From Amyelois transitella (Eukaryota; Arthropoda; Insecta; Lepidoptera; Pyralidae), in assembly GCF_032362555.1 (NCBI RefSeq), contig NC_083515.1, forward strand, positions 5,491,001-5,555,000: a DNA stretch of 64,000 nucleotides. The letters are read 5' to 3'. Made by a program: the position numbers and the translations under genes. Positions 53,901-62,800 of this stretch are shown piece by piece (position 1 is the stretch's first letter; each line of letters starts with the position of its first letter). The notes beneath the pieces are model-generated. The model had not been told where the DNA came from and ran no database searches. It saw only the letters and a list, made by a program, of their open reading frames with translations.

Positions 53901-54319
53901 CTTTCTAGGGTTCCGTACACACGGACCCTATTGCTATGACTTTGCTGCCCGTGTAAAGAAATTTATAAAACGAAACATTTAATGTTTTGTTGAGTAGTGT
54001 CATATGCGAATTTTACAATATAGCTAACCTAGGTAACTGAATCAAAAACTAGTAATAAAAGCGTAGGATAATTAAATTCTTACAATACTTGAAGTGTCCT
54101 ATTGTCATTTAGGCTGTAAGCAGCAACTGGTGGAAACATTTTGACGTCTACTGAAAGGGGCTCGATCTGCCATCGCAGCAGTAGGATCAGCGACATAGTG
54201 ACGACTGGCAGCAGTAGTTCTGTGGCAGTCTGCAGAGGGTGTCTCCATTGCTGCAGGAAGTTCTTCCACATCAACAGCCGAAACTTCACCCAAGCGCTCG
54301 CTTCCTTTTGTGACTTCAT
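35986..54319 (-). CDS. ABC transporter subfamily A, full transporter (ABCA-B)
   Basis: Paralogue of ABCA-A, 1782 aa. Exons in transcript order: 54084-54319, 52521-52966, 52129-52302, 51472-51719, 51278-51388, 50725-50869, 50285-50458, 49745-49957, 49466-49551, 49029-49158, 48415-48644, 48058-48223, 47421-47654, 46994-47135, 46546-46658, 46017-46132, 45650-45753, 45245-45410, 44707-44922, 44384-44488, 43200-43371, 42770-42895, 42065-42188, 40740-40867, 39847-39971, 39415-39586, 38945-39106, 38050-38207, 37680-37802, 37003-37168, 36523-36640, 35986-36205 (5349 nt in frame). NBD1: GHNGAGKST (640), [17 protein letters not shown] (739), [25 protein letters not shown]2: GVNGAGKTT (1479), [18 protein letters not shown] (1578), [22 protein letters not shown]. 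All ATPase motifs are intact. TM1 follows the basic N terminus ([14 protein letters not shown]). The first extracellular loop holds a pentapeptide repeat. I chose the ATG at 54317-54319; another in-frame ATG 33 nt upstream is possible. In moths, linked ABCA1/ABCA2 genes are known and ABCA2 is tied to Cry2A susceptibility. Confidence 0.95.
38648..38691. repeat. Perfect 20-bp inverted repeat (hairpin)
   Basis: aagcggaacaatagtgatag at 38648-38667 is followed by a 4-nt loop and its exact reverse complement at 38672-38691. It lies in the ABCA-B intron between exons 27 and 28, after a degenerate segment with ggcagacggacagaca and a 'gttccgtac' motif, both typical of a common lepidopteran repeat. Confidence 0.85.
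39992..40510 (-). mobile_element. RTE-like LINE fragments (two pieces)
   Basis: Between ABCA-B exons 25 and 24 lie two antisense pieces of the LINE at 58645-59495: 39992-40250 (tail cgcctctttcccagaggggt joined to a segment coding [18 protein letters not shown]) and 40350-40510 (tail and C-terminal coding end again, with tgatctctgcatactttttt and ttgatcaaggtacgttcgtc). Both are on the minus strand, matching the gene's direction, and both are broken. Confidence 0.65.
41335..41800 (+). mobile_element. tRNA-derived SINE (family R3), second copy with insertion
   Basis: Contains gttatgtacattggttttat in the body, as in the copy at 15815-16170, then after a gap the tail block gtaaaacctggcttatccaa, cctaggatcgttctcatagg and tgtaactgggacttacatca. 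It is in the ABCA-B intron between exons 24 and 23. Confidence 0.55.
42470..42690 (-). repeat. Dispersed repeat R1, reverse copy
   Basis: Reverse orientation: ggggtagacagagccatcag, attcagctgtaaggcttgaa, aggtcgctagcctatcgcct, then tagtcgccttttacgacatg and a final gggaccacatg. It is in the ABCA-B intron between exons 23 and 22. Confidence 0.75.
43438..43655 (+). mobile_element. Jockey/CR1-like LINE reverse transcriptase fragment
   Basis: The plus strand translates to [20 protein letters not shown], then a stop, then [20 protein letters not shown] followed by VPHCDNIV. The block 'DLGVxLDxKLxFxxH' is characteristic of the C-terminal part of CR1/Jockey-clade reverse transcriptases. The frame is broken by at least one stop. 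It lies in the ABCA-B intron between exons 21 and 20, antisense to the gene, and is followed by a partial R1 repeat. Confidence 0.65.
43695..43810 (+). repeat. Partial R1 repeat
   Basis: Shares gaatctcaattcctttatta, agctatccagcagaacgtgg and ctttcagtttttattgaaat with the 3' half of R1. The copy is degraded. Confidence 0.55.
44034..44310 (+). mobile_element. RTE-like LINE 3' end
   Basis: Runs from gggaatgttgtgatgtgaaa (coding the ECCDVK region) through gcgaacgtatcttgattaaa, ccgaaaccgccgagcttgca and gtagatgaagcgaaagaagt to a 'cctacccctacgggaataag' tail and tatgtatg. Homologous to the C terminus and tail of the element at 58645-59495, with internal deletions. It is in the ABCA-B intron between exons 21 and 20. 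Confidence 0.65.
46780..46940 (+). repeat. Partial R1 repeat
   Basis: Contains actcccatggatgtcaaagg, ataaacttggaattggcttt, ccatcattaagccatatagc, tgaacgtagcctttcagtct and tctgtcgaccccacaagaaa, matching R1 with its 5' end missing. It is in an ABCA-B intron. Confidence 0.65.
52705..52824 (-). repeat. In-frame 15-bp minisatellite in ABCA-B exon 2
   Basis: Eight consecutive five-residue units ([40 protein letters not shown]) occupy about residues 127-166, in the first extracellular loop. At DNA level this is an imperfect 15-bp tandem repeat. The corresponding ABCA-A exon (260 nt versus 446 nt) lacks it. Confidence 0.9.
53459..53737 (+). repeat. Dispersed repeat R1 with duplicated head
   Basis: The head motif occurs twice in a row (gtgccatgtggttcccggca, then gtgccgtgtggttcccggca) before caataaaaaaaataataata. 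The rest is a well-preserved unit: aggcgatgggctagcaaccc, tcattaagccaaacagctga, then accccgtaaaggataaagac. It is in the ABCA-B intron between exons 2 and 1. Confidence 0.8.
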
Positions 54320-54514
54320 ATCGTTAGGTCTACCTACTATATCATAAAACAATACATCTATGATAAGAGATAAGGTAGGTATATATAGTAGTATAGGTAA
54401 CCTAACCTAGCATGTTAAATACGTATTGTGTTATTTTTGTTCTAAAGGAGCTCAGAGTTCCGTAAATTAAATGATGTTATGGTATGACTAGACTATGCTC
54501 TGTGTTTCAAGCGT

Positions 54515-54725
54515 TAAAATGATTTCAATTCTATCATTCTTCTGGCGTTAGTCCCGGTTGCGTACTCCCCTCTCTGAAGAAGAGCCAGGAGCCTAGTTGA
54601 AATCACGAGTCTGTTAAAACCAGACTTTCCCGCCAAATGGATAAGTCTGGCTTTGATAAGAAGCGACTCCCGTTTGACCTCGGCAGGGGGTAACCACAGA
54701 AATACGAATAATATTAATCCGATGC
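54515..54725 (-). mobile_element. tRNA-derived SINE (family R3), tail fragment
   Basis: On the minus strand this reads ggttaccccctgccgaggtc, then caaacgggagtcgcttctta, ccagacttatccatttggcg and gcaaccgggactaacgccag. These blocks align with 41640-41780 and with the tail of 15815-16170. The head is missing. Confidence 0.6.
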
Positions 54726-55559
54726 GAGGGAAACCCGAGCCTTATTTTGAGGTTCATATTTTAACTCAAATAAAGAGAACATTTAGGTACTATTTTTATC
54801 AATAATATCAACAACTAACTACTTTATGTGTCATTAATACTACTATATTTATGTAAGTGCCTTAGTCTTACAAACATAAGTGGATTCGATTCCTCCCACT
54901 GTTAGTGCAATTGCACTGAAAGAATAAAATTCTAGTGGCACTAGAATTCGTATTAACCTAATACTTTGGTTACATGTAACATTTGTTAATTTCAAACTTT
55001 AAGTTACAGTTCTCATCATATTGCGATACTAATGTTATTTCGCCTAATAAAAATAAATCTTTATACCTCAATATCAATCTATTGAATCATTAGGCAAAAA
55101 TTTCGATAACCCATAATTTGACCTCTAAAAGATTCAGTAGCAAACACCTTTTTTTTAGATTTGCCTTTCCCAAAATTTTTGGGCAAACACTTTACTCAAG
55201 AAGGCAATGACTCCTCTATACTGCCAGCTACAGTGTCAGGACAATGCAACGTTAAAAGACAGCTACCTACCTACTATATACTTACCATACATACATATAA
55301 ATAAAAAGAAATACATGTGAGAACTTAATAAGACATGCTTTACTAATAATTTACTTATCTATCCACTTAGGATATTAGTTCACGTGTACCTATGCCTGCT
55401 GTGATAAGATGCTTCCGTATATTCGTCATACGACGAATAACTACTTGCGTCCATAAATGACATCGTTTGCGTACTTCCTCCGGTTACCGCAAGAATTTAG
55501 GAAATCCTTTGTTATATGACATAAATAAAGAGTAGTAGACCTATTTCCAATGTTATCTA

Positions 55560-55725
55560 TTGCCAGCATGCGTTAGGTTCCCCTGCGTAAGGTTACGGAG
55601 GACATAAGGGATTCGATTAACCTAACCCAGGAACATGGTTAAAAAAGATGTAATCCCGGACTCCTCACAAGAGAGGTGAGGATGGCCTGGGAGGTGATGA
55701 ACGCCAGGAAGAAGAAGAATAGAGT
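55560..55725 (+). mobile_element. tRNA-derived SINE (family R3), tail fragment
   Basis: Contains gcgtaaggttacggaggaca, aacctaacccaggaacatgg, gtaatcccggactcctcaca and gaacgccaggaagaagaaga, corresponding to the 3' half of R3. It lies upstream of ABCA-B. Confidence 0.5.
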
Positions 55726-56317
55726 ACCACGAAATTAGTGTAGACACATATTTACAGGGCTACTAAGGCAATGGGCTAAAAGGCAGAAACTATCTCGAAG
55801 ACGTCCAAAATGGCATACGTTTTTTAATTTTATTCTGAAATACGCGGCATCTTAAAGCCGCAATGGAAACGCGCAGTGAACGTCTGTTAGTTTATTAAAA
55901 CGTGGGTATTTTTACTACGGCATTTTTCAACACAACAAGTTGATTTCCCGACTCTGTTCTGCTAAGTTCTAAGTTCTTGAACCATAATATAAGTTATCTG
56001 TACAGAATTGTAAAGCTGTCAAATAAGATGCAATGGTGATTGTATGTAGTGGTAACTAACACATGTTATATCGAATTCTATGAAGCAAGAATATTTAAAA
56101 AATATAACCTTTTTTCTTGAATTTGAATGAATTTACTGATTACTAATATTTTTCATCTTTATAGTAGGTATTTGTATTTATTTATAAACGTAAAGATTAG
56201 TAGATTGTTAAAACGTCGTCATATGATCAGATCGTTCAGGATGATTAAGCAAAAATGAGCCGACTGACCCAAAGCAGGATCTAAACAGCGGGCAGACACA
56301 ATATCTCTTATAGCCTA

Positions 56318-57506
56318 AGAGCTAGTGAACCCTCCGAGTAACGGTGTTCCTGTAAGGCTAGAAATTTATAGAGTGATGATTCATAGCACACCAAGGCCAA
56401 AAATCATGACCTGGCAGGCATCTGCCCTGCACGTCATCAACACTTTTATTTCTTAAAATGTAAAATACATAGGAAAAAAAACTTCCTGCTGTAAGCTTCA
56501 AAATTTAATATCATCTATTTTTTTTATTGATAATTATAAAAAAAAATTGCCAGGCGATTAGAGTAAGCAAAAGTACCTGCCAGGTGCATCGAGAACTGCA
56601 CAGTTTAGGAAGAAAAATAAACTTTCTTCTGTAAAGTTGAAATTTAAGTATTTGTTTTAGTATATCATTTAGAAGAAATGTGTACAATGACAGGCGGTTC
56701 TGAACAGCATAAGACCTTGACAGGCGAAGGGAAAGATGCTAAGAACGTGCTAGTAAGAGGCGTTACGTAAATGCATGTAGTGTCAGTGACATGTAAGAAA
56801 GTTAAAAATTATAAATGCAATATACATACATACATATGGTCACGTCTATATCCCTTGCGGGATAGACAGAGCGAATAGTCTTGAAAAGACTGAATGGCCA
56901 CGTTCAGCTGTTTTGCTTTAGAATTGAGATTCAAATAGTGAGAGGTTGCTAGCCCATCGCCTAAAAGAAGAATCCCAAGTTTAACAGCCTATCCCTTAGT
57001 CGCCTTTTGCGACATCCGTGGGAAAGAGATGGAGTGGTCCTATTCTTTTTTGTATTGGTGCCGGGAACCACACGGCACTCGTGGTATCACCGGCAGAATT
57101 TGTCTAAAATCGCCACAAAAAAGAACAGTTATTCCACCCATGGGTTATTACACGCATACAATATTATTAATTCCAATAAGAACGACAGCCCGCGTTTGCC
57201 GCAAACGGTTCATGCCAAAGCCGACTTTCTCGATGCATCTGGCAGGTACTTTTGCTTACTCTAATCGCCTGGCAATTTTTTTTTTATAATTATCAATAAA
57301 AAAAATAGATGATATTAAATTTTGAAGCTTACAGCAGGAAGTTTTTTTTTCCTATGTATTTTACATTTTAAGAAATAAAAGTGTTGATGACGTGCAGGGC
57401 AGATGCCTGCCAGGTCATGATTTTTGGCCTTGGTGTGCTATGAATCATCACTCTACAAATTTCTAGCCTTACAGGAACACCGTTACTCGGAGGGTTCACT
57501 AGCTCT
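56318..57506. mobile_element. Fold-back element with ~280-bp terminal inverted repeats
   Basis: The left arm 56318-56595 (starting agagctagtgaaccctccga) and the right arm 57227-57506 (ending tcggagggttcactagctct) are reverse complements over their full length with only scattered differences and small length changes in the poly-A/T tracts. The 630-bp centre has no transposase ORF and contains a complete R1 repeat in reverse orientation (56826-57078). The structure is that of a non-autonomous fold-back DNA transposon. I could not settle the target-site duplication. Confidence 0.85.
56826..57078 (-). repeat. Dispersed repeat R1, reverse copy inside the fold-back element
   Basis: Reads in reverse: catatggtcacgtctatatcccttgcggg, gccacgttcagctgttttgc, tagcccatcgcctaaaagaa, tagtcgccttttgcgacatc, then tggtgccgggaaccacacggc. 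It is close to full length and little diverged from the other copies, which suggests recent insertion or that it was carried with the element. Confidence 0.8.
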
Positions 57507-57544
57507 CCAGCTATTAGTTTGTAACAATTGTAGGTTCCTACTAG

Positions 57545-57795
57545 TTATCTATATATATAGACTAGCAGTTGCCCGCGACTTCGTCCGCGTAACCCACACT
57601 AGAAATGACGAAGTTTCATACAAACTTGCAACCCCTATTTCACCCCCTTTGGAATAGAATTTCCAAAAATCCTTTCTTAGTGGATCCCACCTAATTAAAA
57701 TCTACCTTCCTGCCAAATTTCATCTTTATTGGCTCAGTAGATTTCGAGATTTCGTGATTCCTAAGTGAGTGTTTTTCGCTTTTATATATATAGAT
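57545..57795 (+). repeat. Dispersed repeat with 'gcccgcgacttcgtccgcg' signature
   Basis: Starts after tatatatatagac with tagcagttgcccgcgacttc, continues with aaatttcatctttattggct and agatttcgagatttcgtgat, and ends tttcgcttttatatatatag. This is a widespread lepidopteran repeat type; similar degenerate pieces occur at 26540-26650, 30080-30180 and 37240-37435. No ORF. Confidence 0.6.
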
Positions 57796-58644
57796 ATCTG
57801 TATAAAGATACTGCTTCTAATATAGACCATCTTCAAAACTCATTTCACTAATCGTCTGACAATTTTTTGATGCGTTCAAAATGCCATACACCATTTTATC
57901 TTATCGATCTAATAAAAACAGAAAAATTCTTAATTTCTACAAAGTTGCGTCATTTGTGCAGGCGCCACAATCAATAGTTTGCTAGTGGTCACAAATTAAT
58001 GACGGATTTGCTATAAACATCCTAAGTAGACCATTACTATCCATAGGTGACTGTAATTTATTTATTTAAAAAAGAAAATTTAGTGTTTGGAATTAGACAA
58101 GAATAAGTACAAATCATCTAGACACAAGATATGCAAACACTTTTTCAAATACTCACTTTTTTCTGGTGGATAAAAATCAGCAACTACGTTCACATTTCAC
58201 AACACCGCAACACATACGTTACTGTGCATTCAATCAGTCTTCAAAATACGAACTAAAATTATACCTTAGGCTCTCGCGGGCATTGGTACATTTAATAAAC
58301 GTATCTTATCTACAGATATTGATTTTTTATAGACATTGATAATGACTATGTGTGACGTCTATGAGCAATTGCAAAGGTAACACCCCTGCTAGCCAAACCA
58401 ACAACGGTAAATAGGGTGCTTTTGATGTTAAGCCTTCAGAAATTTTCAATAGCCAGTAAATAAGATTTCCTTCTTTAAGAATCTTCTTCTTTAGTAAAAT
58501 TAACTTAGTAGATAGTTGTTCTTTAGTGAAATCAACTGTTAAAGTATTATCAAATATTCACACTAAGGAATTCGATTAATATTGCTTGTCTGGCTGTCCG
58601 CGTGAAAATTTTTAAAATAATTAAAAAAAAATACATAGGTAGGT

Positions 58645-59495
58645 ACATAAAAATTACGCCTCTTTCCCGGTGGAGTAGACAGAGACTACCTCATTTCCTC
58701 TTGCCACGATCTCTGCATACTTCCTTCGCTTCATCCACATTCATAACTCTCTTCATGCAAGCTCGGCGGTTTCGGGTACTTTTGACCTGACCCTTTACCA
58801 GCACTTCCTTAATTTGATCAACATACGTTCGTCTAGGTCTTCCCACTTCGACCTTTCCCTCCACACTCTCCTTGTATATCTGCTTAGTCAACCTGCTTTC
58901 ATTCGTCCTCTCCACATGACTAAACCATCTTAACATACCCTTTTCTATTCCTATAACTACATCTTCTTTCACATCACAACATTCCCTTATCACGCTGTTC
59001 CTTATCCGGTCACTCAATTTCACACCCATCATACTCCATAACGCTCTCATTTCCACTGCATTAATCCTGCTTTCGTGCTTCTTTTGCCATACCCAACTTT
59101 CACTCCCATACATTAATGTCGGGACCAACACGCCCCTATGCACAGCCAGTCGAGCCTTTTTGGATAGTTTCTGACTGCTCATAAAGGCATGCAAAGCTCC
59201 ATTCACCATGTTCCCCGCGTTCACTCTTCTTTCAATATCACTATCACACTTGCCATCTGATGTAAACTTTGATCCTAGATATACAAACTCATTCACTTGC
59301 TCAATTTTTTCTCCTCCAATCAAAATATTACATGCTGTCATTTCTTTCTCCATTTCAAAAACCAGTGTCTTAGTTTTACTTACGTTCACTTTCATTCCTT
59401 TCTCTTTTAAAGCTTCATGCATTCAGTTTACCATCTCCTGTAACTCTTCCGCTGATGACGCCAGTATAACTTGATCGTCGGCGTAGAGATTTAAA
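58645..59495 (-). mobile_element. 5'-truncated RTE-like LINE (reverse transcriptase C-terminal part)
   Basis: The minus strand encodes LYADDQVILASSAEELQEMV, which includes the YADD catalytic box of reverse transcriptase, then a TGA stop at about 59424, then an open frame of 243 codons (59422 to 58691) with KEKGMKVNVSKTKTLVFEME, FVYLGSKFTSDGKCDSDIER, VLVPTLMYGSESWVWQKKHE, GMLRWFSHVER and GRPRRTYVDQIKEV. This order is that of the RTE/BovB-like clade. Upstream RT motifs and the endonuclease are missing. The tail is the source-type sequence for the smaller copies at 12028, 17540, 39992 and 44034. Confidence 0.85.
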
Positions 59496-59822
59496 AAAAA
59501 TTTAAAACATTAAATTTCTATATTTACCGTTAAATACTATCCCTACTTTCTACTTTAGATATTAATATCGAGTATATACTTAAAACTTCTTTAACGTCAT
59601 AGTCACTGCAATAATTTAATTTAGAATATAATGTTTAAGACTTAAGGCCATAGTGTATACTTTTTTCTACACATATGCAACAATTTTAAAATTAACAACT
59701 TAAAATAATTTGCTTGGTATTTTAAAAGATCTAATTCAGAATAGGGATACTCATATTAACTGAAACATTTTAATACTAACTCATAAATGTGTACATTGTG
59801 AATAATTCTCATTCATTAAAAT

Positions 59823-62800
59823 CTACTGCCATCTGTAATGTGCGTATGCCCGATTAGCTTCACACTGCCGGTGCAAATCTTGTTTCCTTTTCACAACTTT
59901 TCCAGTGTTGTTAGCAGCGTCCAAGAGCTCCCTTGCAAATTGTTCTGGGAAATGAATTGTCCTATCTTTGTCGTTGGTGGCCTCCAAAAGCCATTTAATT
60001 GCTAAGAATAAAGATCTCTTTTCTGTTATAGGACCAGGCACCTGGAAAAATATATTTACAAAAAAATTTGCAAATTTTGTATACAAGCTTAGGGTTTATC
60101 AAAATCATATTAGTTCTCCCAACTTCTTCAATATTAATATAAAAGTTTACTAGGATTGGTTTATGCCTTGGGTTAAAGATGGCAGTCATATGTATATAAA
60201 AACCTTGCACTGATACATGACATTGAGATAATGGTGTAAGTCCAGCCACTGTTTTATTTCCTTTAAACCTTTACTGATATTGATTGTATTTATAATGAAG
60301 GATTATCCTGAAACTAACATTTTCTCCATTCAGGACAACAATTGTAAATAAACCATTTCTCACCTGATATGTAATGCCACCCCTCTTTATTGGGGAGAGT
60401 TGCAAAAGAGGCTTACAGTTGGCAACAGCCAAATGCAATATTTCTTTTGGATCCAGTATTATTTTCGCTTTCTCTTCAGGTGTTGATGCAAGGTGGTATC
60501 TTTCAATCTGTCTTCTTTTTATGTTTTCAAAGGCTTTTTCAACTAGGCTTCGAGCCAGTTTCTTTTTACCCATTTCCATGACATGATTAATGACTTTACT
60601 GGAATCAATCCACACTATTAATAAAGACAAAAGATTTGTGTTGTTGTATGTTTGTAAGGAAAAATCTCAGAAACCAATTTAGAAAATTCTTTGACCATTA
60701 GAATGCTTAATTATCGGAAGGTGCCATAGGCATAATTATATTTCTTTTGAAATAAATTCGATTTCAGACAGATTAATCAATATCTATAAAATAATAATGC
60801 TTCCAAAGAGTGCGTGCCCTGCTCACATGATTGATTATATATGTATACAATGTACAACAAAAATATAGATCTATAAAAAAGTCCGCGACATGATATATCT
60901 AATTAGGTAAGTAACTAAAGGGTATTTTATATGTTAAAAATTTATGTAAATTCAGTGTAAATTCAGAGTGAAGGCGTAGGAATGGTTGCAAACAGTGCGT
61001 GTGGAAGCACAGGTTCAAATCCTAAATGGGCTTTGTACAATGACTCTTCTTAGTTATGTGCATTAGTTTTAGTTTAAACTGATGCTGTAATTTCATTTTG
61101 GCATTTAAAATACCTACGTATTAAATCTACCTACCCTAAAAAGTTACGCATTTAGAAAAATTCCTAACTAGATAACATGTAAAGATTCAATACTCATTGG
61201 TTGAGTGAATAACGCATAAAGAGGTACCTCACAAACAAACTAAAATACTGAGAATAATATTATAAAGAAAACATTAATCCCAAAAAAAGAAATGTAAGCT
61301 TTTAATTTTTTTTGCTACTTTTTATAGTTTTTCTGACATCTACCGAGCACAGCTCGGTCACCTAGGTATGGAACATAAAAATTTTCGGTGATACAACAAT
61401 ACTGCCTCAGCAACGATTGCAATTAGCGCATAACTGGGAAGCGATAACAATTAAACTGGGGAGCGAAAAAACATATATATTCAATATTGTTACATCTTTG
61501 GCAGAATGAACTATAAACTAACTGCATATTTATGTACTTCAGCTATTTGTATAGTCCATTGCTGAAAGAACTCCATAAATGATAAAAAAAAATTACTTAT
61601 GCGGTACTGTATCATCAAAAATGGAATTATTATTGAGCATTTTCATTATTTATGCTTATTTGTAAAGGATGAAATAAAACATTGTGTGTTTGTTGATATC
61701 AATCTCATTATTTTATTATGTCATTAGAAGAATAATAGGCTATTTGACTAAGTTTTAAAAACTATCTTAGGGTATTTATTTGTTTATAAGGAGCCCTAAA
61801 AAAATACTTTTCTGCCTTTATTACAGCTATTTTTTTAAAAAATCGAAAAAGAAAATGAAATATTCAAATATGCCGCCAAAACGCGACTTTTAGCAATATG
61901 GCGGCCATGGCATGCAGTGACGTAAATTTCGTGTAAATATCATACAAAGCTTGTTGGTGTTTCGAAAAGTTTTAATTTTCTCTTGTTTTATTTAACTTGT
62001 GCCACGTCATATGTGTGAAAATGATTAAAATGAGTTCCTATAAATGTTGTGCAGTGCCTCAATGCACTAATACAACAATAAAATCTCCTACGAAACTGTT
62101 TTTTTCTATGCCGATGGATTTGAATATTCGCAAGAAGTGATTTCAGATCATGATCTAAGATCAGTGGGTACCAAGATATACTTACATTGATGTTTTCACA
62201 TTCCTCAGTTCGGCAGCATAGAAATCTGGATTGTCTTTGAAGAAGACAATCCAGATTTCTTCTTCCAACCATTATTGCGTCCACTTTTGGTAGGTTTCGA
62301 CTGTCAGCTTTCGCGAAATTGGTTTCCATTATTAAATACCTATGTTATCTGAGTAATCCTGAGCGATCAAACACTTATAAAATCTTGAAAAATAATAGCG
62401 AACACTAAGGAACGGTACGATCCACAGTCTGTTTATGGATAATTGACGTCATAATAGAAATAGCCAATCACGTTCGTTTTTAGTCACGTGACAGCTGCAT
62501 ATAAAAACCTAATTTTCTGAGACGGATTTTGTTTAAATAATGCAATATTTTTATCTCGCGTTATTACAAATCGCTCCAAAAAAATAATATTAAGACTGAT
62601 GACATAAAAGAAATGTATATTTTTAATACAGTCAAATAGCCTATTAGAGTCATAAAAGTTCAACAACAGTGAGATCACAAAGAACAATGCATATTGCTGT
62701 CAAATATATGTCTGTGAAAATTTTCAATTTTAATTTTTTCATACTTTTATGGTTTTGCAACACTGGTTTAGTAGTATTGCAGTATCAACAACAATATCAG

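Larger units (their letters stand above)
54353..58157. other. Region upstream of the ABCA-B start codon (probable 5' UTR intron)
   Basis: No coding exon is supportable here. On the minus strand a good donor (AAAAAA then GTGAGT, exon ending at 58157) lies in a plausible non-coding first exon of about 58157-58260, and acceptor-like AG sites precede the ABCA-B ATG. The intervening 3.8 kb would then be a 5' UTR intron. It contains two R3 SINE fragments, the fold-back element at 56318-57506 and a dispersed repeat at 57545-57795. Confidence 0.4.
61734..62645 (+). mobile_element. Candidate THAP-bearing TIR transposon remnant
   Basis: aataggctatttgact at 61734-61749 and its exact reverse complement at 62630-62645 flank a 912-bp segment within the mRpS7 intron. 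Inside, the plus strand codes for the start of a THAP zinc finger (see 62021-62200). THAP domains are the DNA-binding part of P-element-like transposases, so a decayed P-like element is likely. There is no remaining catalytic region and no clear 8-bp target duplication. Confidence 0.5.

Noticed and set aside
57007-57289. Two overlapping plus-strand frames of about 85 codons
   Set aside because: They run across the R1 repeat and the right arm of the fold-back element and have no protein-like features.
60599-60614. Alternative mRpS7 exon start after attaatag at 60615
   Set aside because: Its phase does not fit the preceding exon, which ends with two bases of a codon; the gattccag acceptor restores VNKVINHVM as in uS7 proteins.
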